From positions 1 through 64,000 of the forward strand of contig JBCBMW010000017.1 of the NCBI GenBank assembly GCA_039822105.1: a stretch of DNA of 64,000 bases. Reading direction: 5' to 3'. The position numbers and the translations under genes were made by a program. Within the stretch, counting starts at the first letter, position 1; each line of letters opens with the position of its first letter. Of the stretch, positions 8,288 to 16,980 are shown piece after piece. A model generated the notes under the pieces. It was not told where the DNA came from and ran no database searches. It worked only from the letters and a program-made list of their open reading frames with translations. The DNA is from Parvularcula sp039822105. Lineage in GTDB: Bacteria; Pseudomonadota; Alphaproteobacteria; Caulobacterales; Parvularculaceae.

Positions 8288-10012
8288 CTAATCCGTAGGC
8301 TGAAGCACGCTGACCCAACCAAGGTCGCGCCCGGTCTTCAGCGATGGTTGGTCGTTGAAAATGAACGAGACCGGATCGTTTTCTGTGTAGGCCGGCCAGG
8401 CCCAGCCCTCCACGTTGCCACCTTGTGTTGTGGGCCGTCCCGACCGCGCGAACTTGGCCCACATTCCGCTCATCAGGTTGCTGAGCTGGCGCGGGCGGTT
8501 GCCGCCGCCGGTTTGCGCGTCCAAAAGGTCGGTGTTGGCGAAAGCAAAGGCGACATCGCTCGTATGGAATGCTCGCGGCCTTCCTTCAAAAAGAGGTGTG
8601 CCCCAATCAAATACGTAATTGTAGACGGGGGCGGTGCCGCGGTTCGATAGGCGGCGGCATGCTTCTAACGCCTGTGCACGGAAGCGAAAACTGGAGACCA
8701 CAGACAGAAGAGCCACCGGCGACAGATCGGGGAACTCTGCTACCGCCGCATTGAACGCGGCCTCGGATTGGTCGCCATACCGCCCCCGCAGACGCTCGAT
8801 CGCATCTTCGCGGCTCATCGCTTCAAGATCAGGCGCGTTGACGCTGGGGCTCGCCTCATCCCTCACGGTACCGCAGATCACCGGCACATTGGTGTGGAGA
8901 CGGAGCGCATCAGGCGAAAACGGTTGGCTAGGCATTTGCGGAAGCCCGGCTGTGGGCTCAAACCAGTGAGCGGGCCCCTGCCAATAGCCCGTTTCAATGC
9001 TCTCTTGCGCTATGACACCAGAGGCTTGCCGCGCGGCGATGATATAGTCATCGACTGGCACTTGCGCGAGCTGTTCGGCAGTTGTCGTATTGTTCTCGAT
9101 ACCGAGTTGTTGGAGGATGGCCGCACCAAGGCGCGCCGAGGTGTCAGGATCATGGACTGCGAGCCGCGCGCCGCTTTGGATGATCGCCTTATGAAATAGG
9201 CCTTGGGCTGATGGCATGGCCATCAATGCGCTGATCTTGAACCCACCGCCCGATTGGCCAAAGACAGTGACATTGTCAGGGTCGCCACCAAAGCTGCTGA
9301 TGTTGTCCCGGATCCACACTAGGGCGTGCACAATGTCGAGCATGCCGACATTGGCCGAGTCCTGGAGGCGCGGATCGTTCGTCCACGAGAAGTTCGAGAA
9401 CCCGAGCGGGCCCACGCGATGGTTGAGGCTGACAACGACCACCTCTTGTGTCCGTGCCAGGTTTTCGCCATCAGCGCTCAGGTATTTTTGGCTGGAACCG
9501 CCGCCAAAACCATCAGCATGCAGCCAAACCATCACTGGCGTGGCCTTCCGCTTAACGCTCGGTGACCAGATGTTGAGGCGGAGGCAATCTTCTGATGGGC
9601 TGCTCCAGGCGCCGCCAGTCAGCATGAACGGCCATTCATTGGCTGAAAGATCGACAACGGGCAGGGGCCCAGTCGGGCATATGGGGCCATAGGTCAGGGC
9701 ACGGCGGACCTCTGACCAGGGCTCTGGCGCCATGGGTGCGGCGAAGCGTGCTGTGGGGCCTGTCGCTGCGCCATAGGGCACGCCTTTCCAGACATAGACG
9801 CCGTTACGCCAGTAGCCTTGCACAGGGCCGTAGGTCGTTTCAGCGACCGGAACATCGGTGCGCACAGCGGGCGAGCCGCTGTCCGCGGAAGGTTCGTCCG
9901 TTGCTGCACTGGTGTTTGAGGATTGACGGTTCTCAACCGTGCAGCCCGCGCCGATGGCCGCCGCGCCGGCCAGCATGATCGAACGCCGCGAGATATCTGT
10001 TGGTGTCGCCAT
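8288..10012 (-). CDS. Type B carboxylesterase, Tat-type lipoprotein
   Basis: A carboxylesterase/para-nitrobenzyl esterase family protein of 574 aa. After the ATG at 10012 (GGGACC just upstream) the N-terminus reads SRRSIML followed by a hydrophobic stretch and AIGAGC, a twin-arginine signal with a lipobox, so a folded lipoprotein in the periplasm or outer membrane is likely. The nucleophile elbow is GQSGGG instead of the common GESAGG. It lies 78 nt downstream of the lipoprotein gene and on the same strand as the TonB receptor, and is probably the last gene of that unit. The longer GTG start at 10039 would bury the signal and is rejected. Confidence 0.88.
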   Translation of the reverse strand: MATPTDISRRSIMLAGAAAIGAGCTVENRQSSNTSAATDEPSADSGSPAVRTDVPVAETTYGPVQGYWRNGVYVWKGVPYGAATGPTARFAAPMAPEPWSEVRRALTYGPICPTGPLPVVDLSANEWPFMLTGGAWSSPSEDCLRLNIWSPSVKRKATPVMVWLHADGFGGGSSQKYLSADGENLARTQEVVVVSLNHRVGPLGFSNFSWTNDPRLQDSANVGMLDIVHALVWIRDNISSFGGDPDNVTVFGQSGGGFKISALMAMPSAQGLFHKAIIQSGARLAVHDPDTSARLGAAILQQLGIENNTTTAEQLAQVPVDDYIIAARQASGVIAQESIETGYWQGPAHWFEPTAGLPQMPSQPFSPDALRLHTNVPVICGTVRDEASPSVNAPDLEAMSREDAIERLRGRYGDQSEAAFNAAVAEFPDLSPVALLSVVSSFRFRAQALEACRRLSNRGTAPVYNYVFDWGTPLFEGRPRAFHTSDVAFAFANTDLLDAQTGGGNRPRQLSNLMSGMWAKFARSGRPTTQGGNVEGWAWPAYTENDPVSFIFNDQPSLKTGRDLGWVSVLQPTD

Positions 10013-10090
10013 GGTCCCTTTGATCCCTTGCAATGTCACCAGCGCGCGGTCTGGTTTATCTGTGCTGACTTAGGCGACGCAGCGGCAGCC

Positions 10091-10663
10091 TCACTCAACC
10101 CGCTGGAACACCGTGCGCTGAATACCGCCATCACCGTAGCTTACGACGCCTTCGACAGGCCTGCGATCTTTCATGGTGAAGTAAATGTCGAACACTATGT
10201 CGTCACCATCAAGGCGTGTGGCTGTGAAGAGCGTCGCGCCCCCTGCGGTGAACCCTGAGTAAATCAGATCGTCGTCGACAAAAACGTCGAGCAGCAGGCC
10301 GCCGCCCTCATCAATCACGAGCCGTCCATCGGGGAGCTTACAAAACTGGTAGTCCTTGACCTGCTGCACGGCGCCGTCACTTTGAAAAGTGGAGCGCCAG
10401 GTGAGGCACTGATCACTGAGGTCCTCACCCGGATCAATTTCCAAAGTCACATCGACGATGGGAGCGCCCGGCCGTTCAGGGATGGACGTTAGGGCTCCCT
10501 TCCAGGTGCCGTGCCAGGCCGCCATGAAGCCGCGATCATCAGACGGAGCAACCGGAGCCTGAAGGCCCTGGTTTGCTGCTTCCTGCGGCACCGCCTGTGT
10601 GGTGGAAGTGCAAGCGGCGATGCCGCAGGAAGCGACGAGGGCAACCCATAAGGCTCGGAACAT
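10091..10663 (-). CDS. Hypothetical lipoprotein
   Basis: A 190-aa protein not assigned to a named family. It begins with a short signal ending in a lipobox (CGIAACTS). The rest reads as a small beta-rich domain (GTWKGAL, VTLEIDPGED, FTATRLDGDDIVFDIYFTMKD), like secreted proteins that bind or modify a ligand. The ATG at 10663 has GAAGG seven bases upstream. A second ATG at 10705 overlaps the TonB-receptor stop (ATGA), so either coupling or independent initiation is possible. Its place between receptor and esterase suggests a role in handling the imported substrate. Confidence 0.75.
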   Translation of the reverse strand: MFRALWVALVASCGIAACTSTTQAVPQEAANQGLQAPVAPSDDRGFMAAWHGTWKGALTSIPERPGAPIVDVTLEIDPGEDLSDQCLTWRSTFQSDGAVQQVKDYQFCKLPDGRLVIDEGGGLLLDVFVDDDLIYSGFTAGGATLFTATRLDGDDIVFDIYFTMKDRRPVEGVVSYGDGGIQRTVFQRVE

Positions 10664-10704
10664 CTCTAGACCTTCAATCGGTATCGCCCTGAACGAGCCG
10701 AGCA

Positions 10705-13695
10705 TCAGAAGCTGAGGTTGACGCCGCCATAAACGAACCGGCCGATGGCGTCGTAGTTCGCGCCGCCAAAGCCGCCGCCATAGATACCTGGCGGCAGATC
10801 GGGTTCGTTCAGGTTATCGACACCAACAAAGAGGCGTGCCTCATCAGTCAGCTGATAGTTCACAACGATATCGTGGATGAACTGGTTGCCGGTCTCAATG
10901 ACATCCGAGCCGAAGATGTCCGGGTTTGCTGGTGGTTGCCCGCCAACACTTTCGACATTCGCTGGATCCGTACGGTACTGGCTTGAGTTGTACCGCACAG
11001 TGTGTGCGATCGAGAAGCGGTCGAGGCTGTAGCTCGAGTTCAAGTTGAACCGGAACTGCGGTGTGCCGACGGTTTTTAGCTCCTGTGTCGGGAAGTCCGG
11101 TGCCAGCTGGTTCAAGAAATCATCCCGCTCCAGCACATAGTTTGCTGCCATACGGAACGAGAGGTTGCCCTTCTCAGCGAGGTCCAGGGCGTACTGAGCA
11201 TCAAAGTCGATACCGCGAGCTGTCACCTTACTGACATTATCGAACAGAAGGTTGATGTTGGTGATCTCCGCCGTGTTCGGATCACGGGTCACAGCATCGC
11301 AGAACGGGTTGTCGATGCTCGGGCCGTCCACGCAAAGCGTCAGCACCGTTGATGGGTTCGGCTGGAAGATCGCGTCTTCAATCTCGATGTCGTAGTAATC
11401 CACCGAGAGCGTGAAGCCGGGGATGAACCGCGGTGTGAACAATGCGCCGACAGTCCATGTGCTGCCGCGCTCGACGTCCAGGTCTGGGTTGCCGCCGGTG
11501 ACACCAGGCGCGATGGACGGCGGGAAGATGAAGAGGCCGCCATCAGGCGCACCAAGCGCTTGGCAGTTGGTGTTCCGCTGTTCCGAGCCTTGTGCGATAC
11601 CGATGAACGAGCACGGATCAAGGGTGAAGAACGTCGACGGCGTCACTGGCGAGAACAGCTCACTGATGTTCGGTGCACGCACGGCCCGCTGGTATGAGCC
11701 GCGTAGACGCACATCACTGACCGGCGCGTAGACAGTCCCGACGCCCCAAGAGACGTTGGTGCCAACACCATCAAGGTCGTAATGAGCCACCCGTGCTGAT
11801 GCACTCACTTCAAGAGTGTCAGCATAGGGCATACCGGCCAAGATGGGGGCGACCATCTCGGTGAAGCCTTCAATCACCTCAATTTCGCCTTCCACAGGCT
11901 GAATGCCGGCGTTCAATGTATCGCCAACCAGGTCGCGCTCATCAGGCTCGAACTCAGTGGCGTCACGGCGATACTCGGCACCGAGAACGAAGTCGATTGC
12001 GCCGCCAGGCAGGTCGATGAGACCAGCGGTGTTCGTGGTGACAAAACCGTTGAGCACGTGCTGGGTCGTGAGGCCTTCGGCGGTGGTGTTGACGTTCACA
12101 TAGTCAACGACCTCATCACTGATGGACCCTTCGCCGAAAAAGTTGCCTGCCACACAATCGTCGATGTCAGGGTTCCCAGTGTTCAGTGTGCCCGCATCGA
12201 GTTGCGCGCGGCAAACGACCGCGCCCGGGGTACCCAGCACGCCTGAAACGTCGGTGACAGCATCAGCAGACAGACCAACACGCTGTTCAATGATGTTGCC
12301 GCTATAGTTGGAGTCAGTGTCGGTCCGGCCGTAGCCGTAGGAGACCTCATAGCTCCATCGGTCTTCGATATCCCCTTTCAGGCCGATGACAGCGCGGCTG
12401 GTGAGCCGCTCGTTTTCGACGCCGCGGCGACCAAACTCTGGTGCGTAGCGGTTGAGAACGAAACCGGGAGCGCCGGGCTGGAGCCCTTGAAGAGTGGCGG
12501 CTGCGCCGCTGTCGAGGAAGGGATTGTCAAAACCAACGAACACGGAGCGTGCGGGCGCTGTGGAGGCCACATCACTGTCCGCGGACACGATCTTGCCCTC
12601 GAAGAACAACCGCGCATACTCATTGATGTCGTAATGGGTGATCACGTTGAAGCTGAGACGCTCAAGGCTGGGGACGAGCGTTTCGCCTTCGATGGTGTTG
12701 AGACCGCCGCCGCCATTTGTCCGTGGGCCGGTATTGGGGATCAAACCTTCCCCCAGATCAAGGGGTTGAAGGGAGCCGTCCGGCTGAAACTCCAGGAACG
12801 TGCTGGCGAAGTCTGTGAACACACCGCCTTCTGAGAATTGCGCCAAACGCAGATCGTCCGCTGTGATGAAATCGGGAATGCCGTCATTCTCTCCAGGAGG
12901 AAGGGCAAAGTCGCCGTCTTCTGGATTGGGAATTTGCAGCGTGGTCTGATTTCTCGAGAAATCGCGATCCTGGTAATCGAGCTCTTCGCTGTTCGCGTAC
13001 TCAATGTTCACAGCGATGTTGCCGCGGTCATTCGCGAAGTTGCGACCCATCGTCAAATTGGCTGTGTAGGTCGCAGCGTCGCCCTGCTCGCTCATGCCGC
13101 CCTGGGCGTTGAACTCAATGCCCTCGAAGTCTTCCTTCATGATGAAGTTGACAACGCCCGCCAAGGCATCAGCGCCGTAGACTGATGAGGCGCCGCCGGT
13201 GAGCACCTCGACCCGCTCGATCAAGGCGGCCGGGATGGTGTTCACATCGGGTTGGGAGGCGTTCTGCGCCGCGGCCACGTGCCGGCGACCATTGACCAGC
13301 ACCAATGTTCTGGTGGCGCCGATGTTCCGTAGGTCAAGCAGGTTCACACCGGTCGCTGAATCGCCGCCGGTGGGGCTGACGGATGCGGCGCGGGTGGAGA
13401 GCGGACCAAACTGAGGCAATTCAGCCAGTTCGTCACCGATCGAAATCCGGCTTGTCCTGTTCAGAAGGAAATCACCGTCGATCACGGTCACAGGCGCCGG
13501 CGAGTCCAAGTTGGAGTTTTGAATGCGCGAACCCGTCACGGTGATCTCGTCGCCTTCGACCTCGGTCTCCTGCGCCGATGCGACGGCCGTCAGCGCCGCC
13601 ACCATGGCCGAGCCCACGAGCAGGTGCTGGAACAGCCCGCGTGAGGTGATGCCCGATGATGTGTGCGGATGGTTGGTGTTGTTGTCTTTCGACAT
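10705..13695 (-). CDS. TonB-dependent outer membrane receptor
   Basis: A 996-aa receptor. The signal peptide ends at ASAQ, a TonB-box-like ITVTGSRI segment follows, then a plug domain (LLDLRNIGATRTLVLVNGRR, IERVEVLTGGASSVYGADALAGVVNF) and a large beta barrel ending in aromatic GGVNLSF. The plug pattern is that of the big alphaproteobacterial and Xanthomonas receptors for peptides or carbohydrates, not classic siderophore receptors. The start has GAGGGG seven bases upstream. It diverges from an RpiR regulator across a palindrome-rich 0.4 kb region and leads the receptor-lipoprotein-esterase set. Confidence 0.93.
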   Translation of the reverse strand: MSKDNNTNHPHTSSGITSRGLFQHLLVGSAMVAALTAVASAQETEVEGDEITVTGSRIQNSNLDSPAPVTVIDGDFLLNRTSRISIGDELAELPQFGPLSTRAASVSPTGGDSATGVNLLDLRNIGATRTLVLVNGRRHVAAAQNASQPDVNTIPAALIERVEVLTGGASSVYGADALAGVVNFIMKEDFEGIEFNAQGGMSEQGDAATYTANLTMGRNFANDRGNIAVNIEYANSEELDYQDRDFSRNQTTLQIPNPEDGDFALPPGENDGIPDFITADDLRLAQFSEGGVFTDFASTFLEFQPDGSLQPLDLGEGLIPNTGPRTNGGGGLNTIEGETLVPSLERLSFNVITHYDINEYARLFFEGKIVSADSDVASTAPARSVFVGFDNPFLDSGAAATLQGLQPGAPGFVLNRYAPEFGRRGVENERLTSRAVIGLKGDIEDRWSYEVSYGYGRTDTDSNYSGNIIEQRVGLSADAVTDVSGVLGTPGAVVCRAQLDAGTLNTGNPDIDDCVAGNFFGEGSISDEVVDYVNVNTTAEGLTTQHVLNGFVTTNTAGLIDLPGGAIDFVLGAEYRRDATEFEPDERDLVGDTLNAGIQPVEGEIEVIEGFTEMVAPILAGMPYADTLEVSASARVAHYDLDGVGTNVSWGVGTVYAPVSDVRLRGSYQRAVRAPNISELFSPVTPSTFFTLDPCSFIGIAQGSEQRNTNCQALGAPDGGLFIFPPSIAPGVTGGNPDLDVERGSTWTVGALFTPRFIPGFTLSVDYYDIEIEDAIFQPNPSTVLTLCVDGPSIDNPFCDAVTRDPNTAEITNINLLFDNVSKVTARGIDFDAQYALDLAEKGNLSFRMAANYVLERDDFLNQLAPDFPTQELKTVGTPQFRFNLNSSYSLDRFSIAHTVRYNSSQYRTDPANVESVGGQPPANPDIFGSDVIETGNQFIHDIVVNYQLTDEARLFVGVDNLNEPDLPPGIYGGGFGGANYDAIGRFVYGGVNLSF

Positions 13696-13772
13696 GATAC
13701 GCCCCTCTATCTTTGGGCCAGATCACGACGTGCGGCCCCCAACAACGACGCCCGATCTGCCCGAGGCGCTCA

Positions 13773-13814
13773 TTTCCATTTCAACACGCTTCCATGGAAA
13801 TTTTTTTCCGTCAA
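13773..13814 (-). promoter_or_regulatory. Candidate operator and -35 box upstream of the TonB receptor
   Basis: On the minus strand TTGACG (13814-13809) could be a -35 box. It is directly followed by the perfect palindrome TTCCATGGAA (13790-13799). A second TTTCCAT copy is at 13773-13779. GGAAATTTTTTTCC at 13796-13809 forms a further dyad. A protein bound here would cover the promoter. The link to the adjacent RpiR regulator is inferred. Confidence 0.4.
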
Positions 13815-13904
13815 GGGGATTCGGCAAAACTGGCCTGCGCCACTTTGATCCCATGTAATTGTGTGGTTTTTGGGCATCCACTGGTCGTTGGGTCGCTCAC
13901 TTCG

Positions 13905-13920
13905 CCATGGAAATGGAAAT
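13905..13920. promoter_or_regulatory. Second candidate operator with direct and inverted ATGGAAA repeats
   Basis: CCATGGAAATGGAAAT holds two direct ATGGAAA copies and the same CCATGG centre as the site at 13790-13799, about 110 bp away. It lies in the same divergent intergenic region, 187 bp before the regulator start. The two sites could act together, for example by looping. Confidence 0.4.
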
Positions 13921-14028
13921 CGCGGCTTCGGGGATGTAAATTTATTTCGCTTGCTGTTGACGCCATAGGGAGGCCGGTGGTCACATGGTAAGAGGCAACA
14001 GGAACGATGATTTCCGGATGCCGCCTTC

Positions 14029-14050
14029 GGCCTTCCTTCGGCCTTCCTTC
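14029..14050 (+). repeat. 11-bp tandem duplication (GGCCTTCCTTC x2)
   Basis: Two exact head-to-tail copies of GGCCTTCCTTC, flanked by further CCTTCGG matches, form a pyrimidine-rich tract 42 bp before the RpiR-type regulator start. It may affect spacing or translation of that gene. Slippage is possible at such tracts but is not shown. Confidence 0.6.
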
Positions 14051-14091
14051 GGGCGTGTTCGTGGTGTCGGTAGCGACGGTGTGGGGTGCAG

Positions 14092-14952
14092 ATGACAGCT
14101 GGACAGCATGAGATGGTCAGTGTCCGCGTTGCGATCAACAGATGTTTGTCGGACCTATCGGACGCTGAAAGGCGGTTGGCTGACTACACGCTGCTGCATT
14201 ATAAGGACTGCGCGCTTTTGGGCATAACGGATCTTGCGAAAGCTTGCGACGTTTCCAACGCAACAGTGAACCGCTACGCCCGGGCGGTCGGATTTAATGG
14301 GTACCACGATTATCGTAATGCACTTCGAAGTGAAGCGACTTCGTTGAGCTCACCAGCAATTTTCCAACGTGGGCTGCGGTCAGATGACCTGGCGGAAGCG
14401 TGGTCATCGTCGCTGAAGGAGGACATCCGAAACCTCCGCGACCTCCACGATGTCATGTCTTATGACAGTTTCGCCGCCACGGTGGAGGCGCTGTGCACCT
14501 CCCGTCGCGTCTTTGTCTTTGGGCAGGGTAGTAGCACGTTTCTGGCATCCTATTTCTGTTTCAATCTTCAGGGCTTAGGTGTTGATACTATCGAGCTCAG
14601 TACACGAAGTGGTGTCGAAGGTATCGCGCGGAAGATGCTGCAGCTTGATAGCGATGATTTGTTCATCCCCATCGCGTTTCCGCGCTTCACCAAACTGACT
14701 GTTGATCTGACCCAGGCTGCCCGCGGCAGCGGCTGTAAAGTCCATGCCCTGACCAGTGCTCTTCATGGCCCACTGGCAAAGGCCAGCGACGAAGTGCTCT
14801 TGGCGCCTCCGCGTGTGGAGTTGCACTCAGGATCAGGCGTGACCGCGATGGCCGTGATTGAGGCGTTGCTGACGGCGCTAACGCCGAGGGCCGACGATGC
14901 AGAAGACGCGGCCGAACGTTTAGGGAGCATTATTGATGATCATGTCCTGTAG
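14092..14952 (+). CDS. MurR/RpiR-family regulator with SIS domain
   Basis: An N-terminal HTH_6 domain (LSDAERRLADYTL, ITDLAKACDVSNATVNRYARAVGF) is followed by a C-terminal SIS domain (VFVFGQGSSTFLASYF, then IPIAFPRFTK) of the type that senses phosphosugars. About 286 aa. The ATG at 14092 is preferred; a GTG at 14086 is in frame. It diverges from the TonB receptor and overlaps the second S9 peptidase, so it most likely controls both units. The palindromes between the divergent genes are the natural candidates for its binding site. Confidence 0.9.
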   Translation: MTAGQHEMVSVRVAINRCLSDLSDAERRLADYTLLHYKDCALLGITDLAKACDVSNATVNRYARAVGFNGYHDYRNALRSEATSLSSPAIFQRGLRSDDLAEAWSSSLKEDIRNLRDLHDVMSYDSFAATVEALCTSRRVFVFGQGSSTFLASYFCFNLQGLGVDTIELSTRSGVEGIARKMLQLDSDDLFIPIAFPRFTKLTVDLTQAARGSGCKVHALTSALHGPLAKASDEVLLAPPRVELHSGSGVTAMAVIEALLTALTPRADDAEDAAERLGSIIDDHVL

Positions 14953-16921
14953 GTCTATCTTATCAGTATACAGAGTGAAAGGGGGTGCGCGACGCGGCCA
15001 GACCGTTAGAACCGCGAGCCTCATGGGCTTGGGCGCTGCTCTCATGACGGTTGGTGCCCACGCACAGGTGCCGACGCCTGAGAGGCCTGTGACGCCACCC
15101 CAATCACTGGTGTCTCCAGCCAATCCAAAAGCTGTTAGCGTTCCGCTCACTGATCTTACAGCGTCAAGCGGCCTTGCGAGTGTGGCGTGGAGCGCGGATG
15201 GCGAGCGGATCTTTGTCTCCACCAACATTTCCGGGCGGTACAACATTTGGAGTGTGGCCACCGATGGGTCCTGGCCCCTTCGGCACACGCAGTCGGAGGA
15301 AGCGCAGTTTGGTCTTGCCCCGAGCGTCGATGGGTCAACGATCTACTACTTGCAAGATGAAGGGGGCAATGAGTACACAGATGTTTTTGCTTTGCCGGTT
15401 TTGGGCGGCGCCCCTGCCAACCTGACGGCATCACCTGATCGCGTGGAGTCGGCCCTTCTGCCCGGGCCAGCGGACGGCTTGGTGGCGCTCAGCACCAAGC
15501 TGAGAGACGAAGGGCAGTCGAACATCGCTGTGATGGACAAAGACGGTGCCATCCGTGTACTTACCAATGAGAAAGACCCCCAGTTTGGTTGGAGGCCTGT
15601 CGCCTGGATTGACGATGACACGGCGCTCATTGCCAACCGGCAGAGGATTGACGAACAGGTGGGCGAGGTTTGGCGCATCGGCCTCGATGGCGCAATGACC
15701 AAGCTGCTTGGCGAACCGGATGTTTTGTACCGTGCTGCGGACGAAGCGGATGGGCGTCTTGCAGTGAGTGCCAATCTGAGCGGGCAAATGCGGGCCGGTG
15801 TCTTTGACTGGGAAGAAGAGGTTTGGTCCTGGCCCGAAGAGACGCCGTGGGAGCAGACGGCCCAAGCCTTCATCAAAGGTGGGCGCACATTGATTGTGCG
15901 GACCAATGAAGACGCTCGCGGAACATTATCGTCCTTTGACGTACGATCGGGCAAGGAACGCGTGCTCGATATCCCCCCGGGTGTTCTGGGTGTACGCGGG
16001 GTTGAACCATTGTCGCCGGACGGGAGAGAGTTGCTTGTCTACCGCTCTGCTGCGAATTCACCAGGTGAGCTGTCGGCCTATGACGTTCGTCGGGGGACCA
16101 CGCGCGCGGTGACGCGCTTGTCCCTGGCCAGTCTGTCCCCTGATGTTTTGCCGACGTCAGAGGTTGTCACCTATAAGAGTTTTGATGGAACACTGATCAG
16201 CGCAGTGGTGACCGTGCCGCCGAACCTTGAGCGTGACAGCAGCCACCCGGCCGTGGTCATGCCCCACGGTGGGCCTACCGCGAAAACGCTCGACGGCTTC
16301 AACAAGTTTGCGACGGCTTTGGCCAGCCGGGGCTACTTCGTCATTCAGCCCAATTTTCGCGGCTCCACCGGTTATGGCGCTGCGTTCCAGGCGGCCAATG
16401 TGAATGATCTTGGCGGAGGCGACCTCCAGGATGTCATTGGTGCGAAAACATTCTTGGTCGAGAGCGGCTATGTTGATCCTGGCCGCGTCGGGATTTTTGG
16501 CGGCAGCTATGGCGGCTTCATGGCGCTGATGGCGATTGGGAAGGCTCCGGAGGAATTTGCCGCAGCTGTGCAGCTCTTTGGGATCATCAATTGGCGAACG
16601 ATGTATCGCGACCAGGATCCGCTGCTCCAGGCCTATCAACGCAGCCTTATCGGAACGCCTGATGAGCGCCCGGAGGTCTATGATGCTGTCTCACCGCTCA
16701 CCTACATCAACAATGCGACAGCACCGCTGCTGTCGCTTCAGGGCGATAACGATATCCGTGTACCCCGGAGTCAGGCTGAAGAGGTGCGCGACATTCTTCA
16801 GTCCAAGGGCAATATCGCAGAGACGATCTTCTATCCCGATGAGGGTCACGGCTTTCGTAAGCGTGAAAACGAGACGGATGCTCTGGGACGTGCGATTGTC
16901 TGGTTTGACACCCATCTTTGA
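14936..16921 (+). CDS. Exported S9-family peptidase B
   Basis: About 661 aa: a signal region (ASLMGLGAALMTVGAHAQ), a beta-propeller region (VAWSADGERIFVS and later blades) and an alpha/beta hydrolase domain. In numbering from 14933 the triad is S525 (GGSYGGF), D607 (GDNDIRVP) and H639 (DEGHGF). Spacing is nearly identical to the peptidase at 6237-8258, so the two are likely paralogues or functional partners. The start overlaps the end of the RpiR gene; ATG 14936 sits nine bases after GGGAG, while 14942 and GTG 14978 are alternatives. Confidence 0.88.
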   Translation: MIMSCRSILSVYRVKGGARRGQTVRTASLMGLGAALMTVGAHAQVPTPERPVTPPQSLVSPANPKAVSVPLTDLTASSGLASVAWSADGERIFVSTNISGRYNIWSVATDGSWPLRHTQSEEAQFGLAPSVDGSTIYYLQDEGGNEYTDVFALPVLGGAPANLTASPDRVESALLPGPADGLVALSTKLRDEGQSNIAVMDKDGAIRVLTNEKDPQFGWRPVAWIDDDTALIANRQRIDEQVGEVWRIGLDGAMTKLLGEPDVLYRAADEADGRLAVSANLSGQMRAGVFDWEEEVWSWPEETPWEQTAQAFIKGGRTLIVRTNEDARGTLSSFDVRSGKERVLDIPPGVLGVRGVEPLSPDGRELLVYRSAANSPGELSAYDVRRGTTRAVTRLSLASLSPDVLPTSEVVTYKSFDGTLISAVVTVPPNLERDSSHPAVVMPHGGPTAKTLDGFNKFATALASRGYFVIQPNFRGSTGYGAAFQAANVNDLGGGDLQDVIGAKTFLVESGYVDPGRVGIFGGSYGGFMALMAIGKAPEEFAAAVQLFGIINWRTMYRDQDPLLQAYQRSLIGTPDERPEVYDAVSPLTYINNATAPLLSLQGDNDIRVPRSQAEEVRDILQSKGNIAETIFYPDEGHGFRKRENETDALGRAIVWFDTHL

Positions 16922-16936
16922 ACTGATGGATAAGTC

Positions 16937-16964
16937 GGCCAGCAGATCATTTGATTTGCTGGCC
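16937..16964. terminator. Bidirectional hairpin between convergent genes
   Basis: GGCCAGCAGATCA pairs with TGATTTGCTGGCC around a TT centre, a 13-bp stem with one G-T wobble. It lies between the convergent stops of the S9 peptidase (16921) and hpnH (16981). There is no long T tract on either side, so it may end transcription weakly or protect both 3' ends. Confidence 0.55.
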
Positions 16965-16980
16965 CGAGACTTGAACAGCC

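Noticed and set aside
14021..14055. Short repeated CCTTCGG units as a possible CRISPR or satellite array
   Set aside because: Only two 11-bp units in tandem with no spacers; a local slippage-type duplication.
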